DNA of 14,917 nt from JAVVTQ01 sp036653595 (GTDB lineage Bacteria; Bacillota; Clostridia; Oscillospirales; Ruminococcaceae): NCBI GenBank assembly GCA_036653595.1, contig JAVVTQ010000037.1, positions 1 through 14,917 of the forward strand. Reading direction: 5' to 3'. The position numbers and the translations under genes are program-made. Below are positions 1 through 5,930 of the stretch, piece by piece. Each line of letters opens with the position of its first letter. Positions within the stretch are counted from its first letter, which is position 1. A model generated the notes under the pieces. That model was not told where the DNA came from. It was given only the letters and a program-made list of their open reading frames with translations, and searched no databases.

Positions 1-1496
1 GAACCTGCCCACTGCGGCATCGTGTCCGTCTCGCGCTTTGCCGGCCCTTTGCAGTGCGGGCAGGTGGTGTTGACCCAGTCTGTGAGCTTTGAGAGCGGTG
101 ACTCTCCGTTGTCAGTGGGTTCGAAGTTTTCAATTTCGGGAAGTATCAGCGGCAGCTCACTTTCCGGTATGGCCACGGCGCCGCATTTTTCGCAGTGCAC
201 TATCGGTATCGGTTCGCCCCAATATCTCTGGCGTGAAAACACCCAGTCGCGCAGCTTGTAATTCACTCTCTGCTCGCCCAGCTCGTTTTTGCTCAAAAAT
301 TCCGTGATTTTGACCTTTGCCTCTTCGACAGTCATCCCGTCGAGGAAGCCGCTGTTGACCATTGTGCCTGTCTCGCAGTCAGTGAAAGCTTCTTTTTCAA
401 TGTCGCCGCCCTTGACAACTTCAATTATCGGAAGTTCAAAAGCCTTGGCGAAATCATAGTCGCGCGTATCGTGAGCCGGAACGGCCATGATGGCGCCTGT
501 TCCGTAGGTTGCCAGCACATAATCCGATATAAAGATCGGTATTTCGCAGTTATTCACGGGATTTATGGCGCGAACACCCTTTAGCTGCACACCTGTTTTT
601 GTTTTGACTATCTCTGTGCGCTCAAAGTCGGATTTGTGCGCAGCCTCATTGCGGTAGGCGCATATTTCTTCGGCGTTTTCAAACTTATCAGACCATTTTT
701 CGACAAAGGAATGCTCGGGTGCGATGACCATATAGGTTGCGCCGAAGAGCGTGTCGGGTCTTGTGGTGAAAACTCTCAGCTCGTCTCCCACAGTTGTTTT
801 AAATTTTATCTCTGCGCCGGTAGAGCGGCCTATCCAGTTTTTTTGTTGAATTTTGACGCGCTCTATATAGTCCAAACCATCGAGATCGTCTATCAGGCGC
901 TGCGCATATTTTGTGATGGCGAGCATCCACTGGCTTTTGACCTTTCGGACAACCTCGCTCCCACAGCGCTCGCACACGCCGTTTACCACTTCTTCATTTG
1001 CCAGCACCACCTTGCAGGAGGTGCAAAAGTTGACGGCCATTTCCTTTTTATAAGCCAGTCCTTTTTCGAACAGCTTTAGGAAAATCCACTGTGTCCATTT
1101 GTAGTATTCCGGGTCGGTTGTGTTTATTTCACGGCTCCAGTCGAAGGAAAGGCCCAGTGACTTCAGCTGAGTTTTAAAGCGCTCGACATTTGTCCTCGTC
1201 ACCTTTTCGGGATGAATGTGGTTTTTCATCGCGTAATTTTCTGTGGGAAGTCCAAAAGCGTCCCAGCCCATCGGATACAGAACATTGTAGCCCTGCATTC
1301 TTTTTTTTCGTGAAACAATGTCAAGAGCGGTATAAGAGCGCGGGTGTCCGACATGTAGACCTGCTCCCGATGGGTACGGAAACTCGACGAGCGCATAGAA
1401 CTTTGGCAGCGTATAGTCGTTCTTCGCCGCAAAGGTTTGCTCTTCGTCCCATATATTTTGCCACTTTTTCTCTATCTCTTTGAAATTGTACTCCAA
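1..1496 (-). CDS. leuS: Leucyl-tRNA synthetase, N-terminal part (gene cut by window edge)
   Basis: This enzyme charges tRNA-Leu with leucine in the cytoplasm. The visible part is 498 codons, open to the window edge, against roughly 800 for the family. The class I HIGH-like motif is HVGH (residues 48-51), followed by PRSYTALDIV and GWDAFGLPTENYA. Cysteines 158, 161, 175 and 178 form a zinc-ribbon pair. The editing (CP1) domain shows TTRPDT (244-249) and GTGAIMAVPAHD (332-343), and LRDWVFSRQRYWGEP follows it. A second CxxC pair comes just before ETDTMPQWAG at the cut. The KMSKS loop and the tRNA-binding C-terminus lie outside the window. I chose the TTG start at 1496 because GAGGA lies 9 nt upstream and the protein begins EYNFKEIEKKWQ as in homologs. 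It starts 2 nt after the rsfS stop. An eight-A run falls in codons 63-66. Confidence 0.97.
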   Translation of the reverse strand, partial: MEYNFKEIEKKWQNIWDEEQTFAAKNDYTLPKFYALVEFPYPSGAGLHVGHPRSYTALDIVSRKKRMQGYNVLYPMGWDAFGLPTENYAMKNHIHPEKVTRTNVERFKTQLKSLGLSFDWSREINTTDPEYYKWTQWIFLKLFEKGLAYKKEMAVNFCTSCKVVLANEEVVNGVCERCGSEVVRKVKSQWMLAITKYAQRLIDDLDGLDYIERVKIQQKNWIGRSTGAEIKFKTTVGDELRVFTTRPDTLFGATYMVIAPEHSFVEKWSDKFENAEEICAYRNEAAHKSDFERTEIVKTKTGVQLKGVRAINPVNNCEIPIFISDYVLATYGTGAIMAVPAHDTRDYDFAKAFELPIIEVVKGGDIEKEAFTDCETGTMVNSGFLDGMTVEEAKVKITEFLSKNELGEQRVNYKLRDWVFSRQRYWGEPIPIVHCEKCGAVAIPESELPLILPEIENFEPTDNGESPLSKLTDWVNTTCPHCKGPAKRETDTMPQWAG

Positions 1497-1498
1497 AA

Positions 1499-1858
1499 TT
1501 ACACTTCCTCTGAAAGAAACTTTGTATCGACCGCCTTTGCATCAGCCCACAGACGCTCAAGCGAGTAAAAATCACGGGTTGAGGTCTGAAATACATGCAC
1601 TATAACGTTTTCGTAGTCGAGCAACACCCAACCGCCGGAATCGTAGCCTTCGACACGCGCAGGCCTGCGCCCTTGCTTTTCAAGCAGGTATTCGACCTCG
1701 CCTGCCAGTGCCTTTACCTGTGTGGTGCTCGAGCCTGTGCCGATTACAAAATAATCGGCGAGAATGGTGAGATCGGCAATCTCAAGGATTTTTATGTCGG
1801 TGCCGAGCTTGTTGTCCAGCGCCTTAGCCGCGAGCCTTGCTGTTTCGAATGATGTCAA
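1499..1858 (-). CDS. rsfS: Ribosomal silencing factor RsfS (Iojap/DUF143 family)
   Basis: RsfS binds ribosomal protein uL14 on the 50S subunit and blocks joining with 30S, lowering translation in poor growth conditions (family knowledge). The 119-residue protein is the usual length for a single Iojap-type domain. Family features include ILEIADLTILADYFVIGTG (24-42), STTQVKALA (44-52), EGYDSGGWVLLDY (70-82), and HVFQTSTRDFYSLERLW (88-104). The start is TTG at 1858, with GGAGG 7 nt upstream. That site is encoded by the final Gly-Gly codons of the LCP gene, whose stop is 3 nt before this start. leuS follows after 2 nt. The rsfS-leuS pairing is a conserved arrangement in Clostridia as I recall it, and it fits a link between ribosome activity and aminoacylation. 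Confidence 0.96.
   Translation of the reverse strand: MTSFETARLAAKALDNKLGTDIKILEIADLTILADYFVIGTGSSTTQVKALAGEVEYLLEKQGRRPARVEGYDSGGWVLLDYENVIVHVFQTSTRDFYSLERLWADAKAVDTKFLSEEV
1506..1510 (-). promoter_or_regulatory. Ribosome-binding site of leuS
   Basis: GAGGA is read on the minus strand 9 nt before the TTG start of leuS. It lies in the codons for the last residues of rsfS (Glu-Glu-Val). It supports the non-ATG start and suggests that leuS translation is coupled to rsfS. Confidence 0.7.
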
Positions 1859-1861
1859 AGT

Positions 1862-2926
1862 TTAACCTCCAGTATATTCTTCGAGCGAGCTTCCCTCTTC
1901 ATCGTACCAATCGGTTGTCTTTTGAATCTGAATCACATTGAGCTCTGTCTCGGGCACCGCATCCGCATATGGGCGCATATATTTGTTCAAAATATCCGCC
2001 AGCTCTTTTTTGTGAACCGTATATACGTCAAGCCCATATTTTCCATATTTCGCAACGGGCTCGCCGGGAATTCTGACAGTCTTTATAGAATCGCCCGAAA
2101 GTGCCTTTGTCTCTTTGAGCAGCTGCAAAATCTCACCTATTGTAAAATCCGTCTCCAGATACTCATAGACCGAATTCACCGCGCTGGCAAGATTCATAGT
2201 AGAAGTGGTGGTCAGCTTGTTGAAAAGAGCCGCCATGAAAATGCGCTGAACCTTCATGCGCGCAATATCTGCGCTGGCATAGTCGCGATTTCTGACAAAC
2301 AGGTCGGCTTTGACGCCGTCCAGATGGTTGACACCCACATCAAAGGTTTCCGTGCCGATGATATTTTCGTTCTTGTCCTTGAGATTTATGACCATTTTCT
2401 CGCTCAGCGTGATGTCGATGCCACCCAGCAGGTCAATGGCCTTGCGGAAGCCCTCCATAGTTATCATGACATAGTTGTCTATGGGCAGCTTAAACTGGTC
2501 GTTGATGGTTTCCACCAGCGCTGCGAGTCCGTCTTTCTTGCTTCCGTCCTTATAGCCCCAGTTGTAAAGAGCATTGATTTTGCCCGTCTGCACAAGGTCC
2601 TCGCCAACATATGTGTCGCGCGGAATCTGCATTATTGTGGCCTTGCTGTCCTCCATATTGAGGCTGACAACCATAAGCACGTCCGTCATTGCGGCATTTC
2701 TGTCCTCGTCTAGGTCTACGCCGCAAACGAGTATGTTCATCGTCTTGTCGCGCAGGTACGACGGGGTTTTCCAGTTCGAGTCAATTACGCTGCCGGCACC
2801 CGCGGGGCGCAGGTTGAGAATCGCCACAACGATGCTCGCCAGCAAGCCGGCAACAATTAAAAATATCAGGAGTCTGGTCGGCCAGGACAGTTTTTGGCGT
2901 CTCGTTTTTTTTCTTTTATTTGCCAT
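1862..2926 (-). CDS. LytR-CpsA-Psr (LCP) family cell-wall polymer ligase
   Basis: LCP enzymes transfer undecaprenyl-linked glycopolymers such as teichoic acids or capsule onto peptidoglycan, outside the membrane. The 354-residue protein has a very basic cytoplasmic start (residues 1-18) and one membrane segment (about 19-39), then the extracellular LCP domain. Family positions include GVDLDEDR (69-76), the Asp of MTDVLMV (82), IPRDTY (101-106), KINALYNWG (116-124), MEGFRKAIDLLGGIDI (157-172), NHLDG (200-204), VRNR (211-214) and an Arg/Gln pair at 223/227. The segment usually written QALAYVR reads KADLFVRNR here. No SignalP-type cleavage site is expected. The ATG overlaps the 3' end of yqeK by 11 nt and has only a weak purine-rich site (AAAGAA) upstream. 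Eight As cover codons 5-8. Which polymer it transfers cannot be read from the sequence. Confidence 0.9.
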   Translation of the reverse strand: MANKRKKTRRQKLSWPTRLLIFLIVAGLLASIVVAILNLRPAGAGSVIDSNWKTPSYLRDKTMNILVCGVDLDEDRNAAMTDVLMVVSLNMEDSKATIMQIPRDTYVGEDLVQTGKINALYNWGYKDGSKKDGLAALVETINDQFKLPIDNYVMITMEGFRKAIDLLGGIDITLSEKMVINLKDKNENIIGTETFDVGVNHLDGVKADLFVRNRDYASADIARMKVQRIFMAALFNKLTTTSTMNLASAVNSVYEYLETDFTIGEILQLLKETKALSGDSIKTVRIPGEPVAKYGKYGLDVYTVHKKELADILNKYMRPYADAVPETELNVIQIQKTTDWYDEEGSSLEEYTGG

Positions 2927-3497
2927 TTTCTTTCAAAACCTCGAGTTTCAAGAAATAGTTAAAGGCCGCAACGGAATTGAGATCTATTGTCCTGCCCTGC
3001 TTGATGAGATGTATCAGCTGGTTTCGCAGAGCCGTTTTGCAAGCATCATTTATAGAGCTTTTCGCGATTGCGCGCACCTCGTCGGTTCCGCGAAAATCCC
3101 TGTCCTCTGAGATATAGTCTGCCAAAAACACAATTTTGCCGAGCAGCGTCATATTTGCCCTACCTGATGTGTGGTACATCACGGCGTCCGCTATTTCGTC
3201 GTCGAGCAAAAGCTCTGTTTTTACCCATATTCCGCCGGCATATGCATGCCACAGCGAAGTGCTGTCCTCGACAGCCTTGTAGCTTATTATATCAGAGCTC
3301 TTTATTATTTTCAATAAATCATCCAAAGGCGTTTCTTTCAGTATATCGTGGAGATAAGCGGCCGTCATTGCGCGCTCCGAGTCTCCGCCGTACATCTGTG
3401 CAAGCTTGCAAGCCGCCTGCGCCACACATTCCGTGTGATAAAAACGTTCGTCGGACAGCTTTAACCTTGCAAGATTTTTTGCCTCTTCTTTTGTCAT
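2916..3497 (-). CDS. yqeK: YqeK-type HD hydrolase (probable symmetrical Ap4A hydrolase)
   Basis: YqeK proteins are HD-domain metalloenzymes that split diadenosine tetraphosphate into two ADP in the cytoplasm. The 193-residue protein keeps the full metal set: His21 (RFYHTE), His50-Asp51 (AAYLHDI), His84 (LWHAYAG), His109 (YHTSGRANMTLL) and Asp127 (FLADYISEDRDF). The segment from His109 to DRDFRGTDEVR matches the YqeK subgroup rather than a general HD protein. The ATG at 3497 has AAGGAA about 6 nt upstream, and the nadD stop is 9 nt before it. A nadD-yqeK pair is common in Firmicutes, and some bacteria fuse the two. Codons 62-76 carry a near-consensus promoter on the same strand, listed separately. 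The assignment is firm; the substrate comes from the family. Confidence 0.94.
   Translation of the reverse strand: MTKEEAKNLARLKLSDERFYHTECVAQAACKLAQMYGGDSERAMTAAYLHDILKETPLDDLLKIIKSSDIISYKAVEDSTSLWHAYAGGIWVKTELLLDDEIADAVMYHTSGRANMTLLGKIVFLADYISEDRDFRGTDEVRAIAKSSINDACKTALRNQLIHLIKQGRTIDLNSVAAFNYFLKLEVLKENGK
3286..3314 (-). promoter_or_regulatory. Candidate sigma-A promoter inside yqeK
   Basis: Read on the minus strand, the -35 element is TTGAAA (3314-3309) and the -10 element is a perfect TATAAT (3291-3286). The spacer is exactly 17 nt. TG at 3294-3293 gives an extended -10 (TGA before TATAAT). Transcription would start near 3279 and run into the LCP gene, rsfS and leuS. The sequence also codes for LLKIIKSSDIIS of YqeK, so chance is possible, but the fit is the best seen in the window. 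Confidence 0.5.
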
Positions 3498-3506
3498 GGC
3501 AATTCC

Positions 3507-4100
3507 TTACCGCCTATACAGTGAGTTTTTTTCTATATATTTTCTGACATCCTCCGCCAGATATTCCGTGGTCTGCAAGTCACTTTTGATAACTTCTCTT
3601 AGCTCTGTCGAGCTTATGTCAAGCGGACAGAAATCGAGCAAAATAACCTTGCCCCCCGCTTTTTCGAGCATAATCGCGGCATTTTCCATGTCCACGTCCG
3701 TTTTGTCTCCGCGCCTCGCGGCGACGAGCGTGCACATAGAGAGAATTCGTCTGAATCGATGCCATTCGTCGAAGGTTGTCAGCATATCGCTGCCGAGAAG
3801 CAGAAGTATTTCGGGATTTTTGTAGCGTTTTTTGATATATTTGATTGATTTTAGTGTAAAGCTCTTTCGCTTGCCTTTTTCAATTTCGCTTATGACGACA
3901 TTTTCCCCGCATTTTTTCAAAGAATGCGCCATGCGGCAGCGATGAAAAAAAGAAACCTCGGCTTTTTGCTTGTGTGGAGAAATGGCTGTTGGCACAACAA
4001 GCGTCAGATCCGGATTAAGCTCGTTTATCGCAAATCTCAACAGCTTCTCATGTCCGAGATGGGGCGGGCTGAATGCGCCGCCGTAAAAAAGCACCCGCAT
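3507..4100 (-). CDS. nadD: Nicotinate-nucleotide adenylyltransferase
   Basis: NadD joins nicotinate mononucleotide and ATP to make deamido-NAD, the step shared by the de novo and salvage routes to NAD. The 197-residue protein has the nucleotidyltransferase signature GGAFSPPHLGH (7-17), in which the two His contact ATP phosphates. It also has SFTLKSI (80-86, usually SYTIDTL), LLLGSDML with FDEW (101-113), and ISSTELR (162-168). The end, VRKYIEKNSLY, is the usual family tail. The ATG at 4100 has GGGGT upstream, made by the last codons of yhbY, whose stop lies 3 nt before. yqeK follows after 9 nt. Length and motifs are ordinary, and a CoaD-type enzyme is unlikely because the NadD-specific C-terminus is present. 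Confidence 0.96.
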   Translation of the reverse strand: MRVLFYGGAFSPPHLGHEKLLRFAINELNPDLTLVVPTAISPHKQKAEVSFFHRCRMAHSLKKCGENVVISEIEKGKRKSFTLKSIKYIKKRYKNPEILLLLGSDMLTTFDEWHRFRRILSMCTLVAARRGDKTDVDMENAAIMLEKAGGKVILLDFCPLDISSTELREVIKSDLQTTEYLAEDVRKYIEKNSLYRR

Positions 4101-4103
4101 ATA

Positions 4104-4391
4104 TCAGACCCCGTATTTGTCTGTTTCTCTGTTGCGCTTATAGAGCACAAACTTGTAGCCTATCACCTGCACGCTTTCGGCCGCGAGCATTTGAGAAAGC
4201 TTTTCCGCCGCCTCTTTTGCGCTCAGCTCGCAGGTTTCGAGCACTCTGAGCTTTATCAGTTCGCGCGCTTTGAGCGCTTCACCGACGCCCTTGACCAACG
4301 CATCGTCTATGCCGTCCTTGCCGATTTGATATATGGTGTCCAGTCCATTTGCACAGCTTCGAAGCTGTGCGCGCTGTTTGCTTGTCATCAT
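4104..4391 (-). CDS. yhbY: YhbY-family RNA-binding protein (CRM domain)
   Basis: This 95-residue protein is a single CRS1-YhbY (CRM) domain, a small RNA-binding fold that associates with precursors of the large ribosomal subunit. Visible landmarks are LRSCANGLDTIYQIGKDGI (10-28) with the GxxG loop GKDG (24-27), LVKGVGEALKARELIKL (32-48), and VQVIGYKFVLYK (74-85). Two adjacent ATG codons are possible, at 4391 and 4388. AGGAG 7 nt upstream favours 4391, which overlaps the rdgB stop in an ATGA arrangement. nadD begins 3 nt after the stop. A perfect 20-bp palindrome covers codons 8-14, close enough to the start to affect ribosome access. The obg GTPase gene, often found just upstream of this gene, is absent here. 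Confidence 0.93.
   Translation of the reverse strand: MMTSKQRAQLRSCANGLDTIYQIGKDGIDDALVKGVGEALKARELIKLRVLETCELSAKEAAEKLSQMLAAESVQVIGYKFVLYKRNRETDKYGV
4351..4370. repeat. Perfect 20-bp palindrome in the yhbY 5' coding region
   Basis: The sequence GCACAGCTTCGAAGCTGTGC equals its own reverse complement. It spans nt 22-41 of the yhbY reading frame (codons 8-14). In the mRNA it could fold as an 8-bp stem with a 4-nt loop; as DNA it could be a dimer binding site. No repeat of it was noticed elsewhere in the window. Confidence 0.8.
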
Positions 4392-4999
4392 TTTATGCTC
4401 CTCATTTTTTTGATTCCCCTCAGCTTGAGCGCTAGGTGTCTCAGCGCCCTGCCGCGATGGCTTATTGCATTTTTCTGTTCGTCCGTGAGCTGAGCAAGAC
4501 TGAGATCGCTGTCCAGATAAAAAATCGGATCATATCCAAAACCATTTTCTCCGAGCTTTTCTCTCCCTATGAAGCCCTCCAGCGTGCCCCTCGCCGTAAT
4601 GACGCTGCCGTCGCACATGACGGCGGCGATGCATGAGACAAAGCGCGCCGTGCGCTTGCCGTCGGGGGTTCTGTCAAGCTCACAGAGCAGCTTTTCCATG
4701 TTTGCCTCGCTTGTGCCTGTTTTGGAGTAGCGCGCCGTGAATATGCCCGGTGCGCCTCCCAGAGCATCCACGCAAAGCCCGGAATCGTCCGCTATGACCG
4801 GCATGTCGCACAGCTGTCTGACGGCGCGCGCCTTGATAAGCGCATTTTGCATGAACGTGCTCCCGCTTTCGATTATCTCTATGCTTATGCCGGCTTGCTT
4901 CAGCGACATACAGTCATAGCCGAGGCCTTTGAGGAGTGTTTGCATTTCCGAAAGCTTGTGGGCATTATTTGTGGCTACGACAAAAATTTTGTCCTTCAT
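4388..4999 (-). CDS. rdgB: dITP/XTP pyrophosphatase (Ham1/RdgB family)
   Basis: RdgB clears non-canonical purine nucleotides (dITP, XTP, ITP) by hydrolysing them to monophosphate and pyrophosphate, keeping deaminated bases out of nucleic acids. The 203-residue protein shows VVATNNAHKLSEM (7-19), ESGSTFMQNALIKA (44-57), the catalytic ADDSGLCVDALGGAPG segment (70-85), GENGFGYDPIF (150-160) and SHRGRAL (180-186). All are family hallmarks. The frame stays open to 5086, but I chose the ATG at 4999. GGAG lies 5 nt upstream, the protein then starts at its first beta strand, and the longer form would overlap ftsY by 59 nt with residues unlike the family. The stop overlaps the yhbY start by 4 nt. The spacing to ftsY, 28 nt, is the longest in the window. 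Confidence 0.95.
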   Translation of the reverse strand: MKDKIFVVATNNAHKLSEMQTLLKGLGYDCMSLKQAGISIEIIESGSTFMQNALIKARAVRQLCDMPVIADDSGLCVDALGGAPGIFTARYSKTGTSEANMEKLLCELDRTPDGKRTARFVSCIAAVMCDGSVITARGTLEGFIGREKLGENGFGYDPIFYLDSDLSLAQLTDEQKNAISHRGRALRHLALKLRGIKKMRSIK

Positions 5000-5004
5000 C
5001 TCTG

Positions 5005-5008
5005 CTCC
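5005..5008 (-). promoter_or_regulatory. Ribosome-binding site of rdgB
   Basis: GGAG is read on the minus strand 5 nt before the ATG at 4999, in the short ftsY-rdgB gap. It is the main reason for choosing this start over the upstream in-frame codon at 5086. Confidence 0.65.
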
Positions 5009-5027
5009 ATCCGTTTTACCTTGGCGG

Positions 5028-5915
5028 TCACGCGCCGAACAGCGCATCACAAAATTCACGCGGGACAAAGACATCGAGATCATCAATGCCCTCGCCGACG
5101 CCTATATAGCGCACCGGTATTCCAAGCTCGTCTTTAATCGCCATAACAGAGCCGCCCTTCGACGTTCCGTCCAGCTTTGTCAAAACAATCCCGCTCACAC
5201 CTGCGCTCACCGCAAATTCGCGGGCCTGATTTATAGCGTTTTGTCCCGTGACGGCATCCAGCACAAGCAGCGTTTCAACAGAGGCCTGCGAAGAGGCTTT
5301 CTTTATAATTCGCGACATTTTCGCCAGCTCATCCATCAGATTTTTCTTTGTGTGCAGGCGTCCTGCCGTGTCGCAGACGACTATGTCCGTGCCCTTTGCC
5401 TGTGCGCTTGAAACGGCGTCATAAATAACCGCCGCAGGATCGTTCGCACCTTCTATAAAACCGACGCCACTGCGCTCGGCCCAGACGCGAAGCTGGTCGA
5501 CAGCCGCCGCGCGAAAGGTGTCCGCCGCCGCCAAAATCACACTTTTTCCCTGAGATTTGTAAAGCTTTGCGAGCTTTCCCGCCGTCGTCGTCTTTCCCGC
5601 GCCGTTAACCCCTATGAGCAGAATTACAGCCGGTTTTCCGCTCATGTCCAAAGGCTCTTCGGCCTCGAGATTCTCGCAGCAGATTCCCTTGAGCAATTCC
5701 ACCGCGACCATGGCATCCGTCACAAACTTGTCATCCACCTGGTTTTTAAGCGTATCCACAAGCCGCGACGCGGTTTTTGCGCCGGCATCGGACAAAATCA
5801 AGCGCTCCTCCAGCTCCTCGAAAAACTCGTCGTCTATCTTGTGGGAAAAGAGGTTGTAGGCAATGCTTTCCCTCGTTTTTTTCATCCCGTCTTTAAGCTT
5901 TTCAAAAAATCCCAT
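5028..5915 (-). CDS. ftsY: Signal recognition particle receptor FtsY
   Basis: FtsY is the membrane-associated SRP GTPase that receives ribosome-nascent chain complexes from Ffh and passes them to SecYEG. The 295-residue protein is an N-G core with almost no acidic A domain: an amphipathic lysine-rich start (MGFFEKLKDGMKKT) suited to membrane contact, then the helical N domain (about 20-85). The G domain carries GVNGAGKTT (102-110), DTFRAAA (132-138), DTAGR (182-186), TKLDG (246-250) and GVGEGIDDL (272-280). DTFRAAA and the absence of an M domain separate it from Ffh, and the length is usual for Gram-positive bacteria. The ATG has GGGGTG upstream and follows smc by 15 nt. The rnc-smc-ftsY grouping is known from Bacillus subtilis. 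ffh and ylxM do not follow here. Confidence 0.97.
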   Translation of the reverse strand: MGFFEKLKDGMKKTRESIAYNLFSHKIDDEFFEELEERLILSDAGAKTASRLVDTLKNQVDDKFVTDAMVAVELLKGICCENLEAEEPLDMSGKPAVILLIGVNGAGKTTTAGKLAKLYKSQGKSVILAAADTFRAAAVDQLRVWAERSGVGFIEGANDPAAVIYDAVSSAQAKGTDIVVCDTAGRLHTKKNLMDELAKMSRIIKKASSQASVETLLVLDAVTGQNAINQAREFAVSAGVSGIVLTKLDGTSKGGSVMAIKDELGIPVRYIGVGEGIDDLDVFVPREFCDALFGA

Positions 5916-5930
5916 GTTTACACCCCGCTG

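Noticed and set aside
1314..1320. TTGACA on the minus strand in leuS as a promoter
   Set aside because: The hexamer is perfect, but no -10-like sequence lies 16-18 nt downstream.
1922..2713. Plus-strand open frame of 263 codons opposite the LCP gene
   Set aside because: It mirrors a well-supported LCP domain, with no family motif and a His/Cys-rich composition typical of antisense frames.
5000..5027. The ftsY-rdgB gap as a terminator or promoter
   Set aside because: It is only 28 nt, has no inverted repeat with a T run and no paired hexamers, and is filled by the rdgB ribosome-binding site.
5000..5086. 29-codon N-terminal extension of rdgB
   Set aside because: It overlaps the end of ftsY, has no family similarity, and the ATG at 4999 has GGAG 5 nt upstream.
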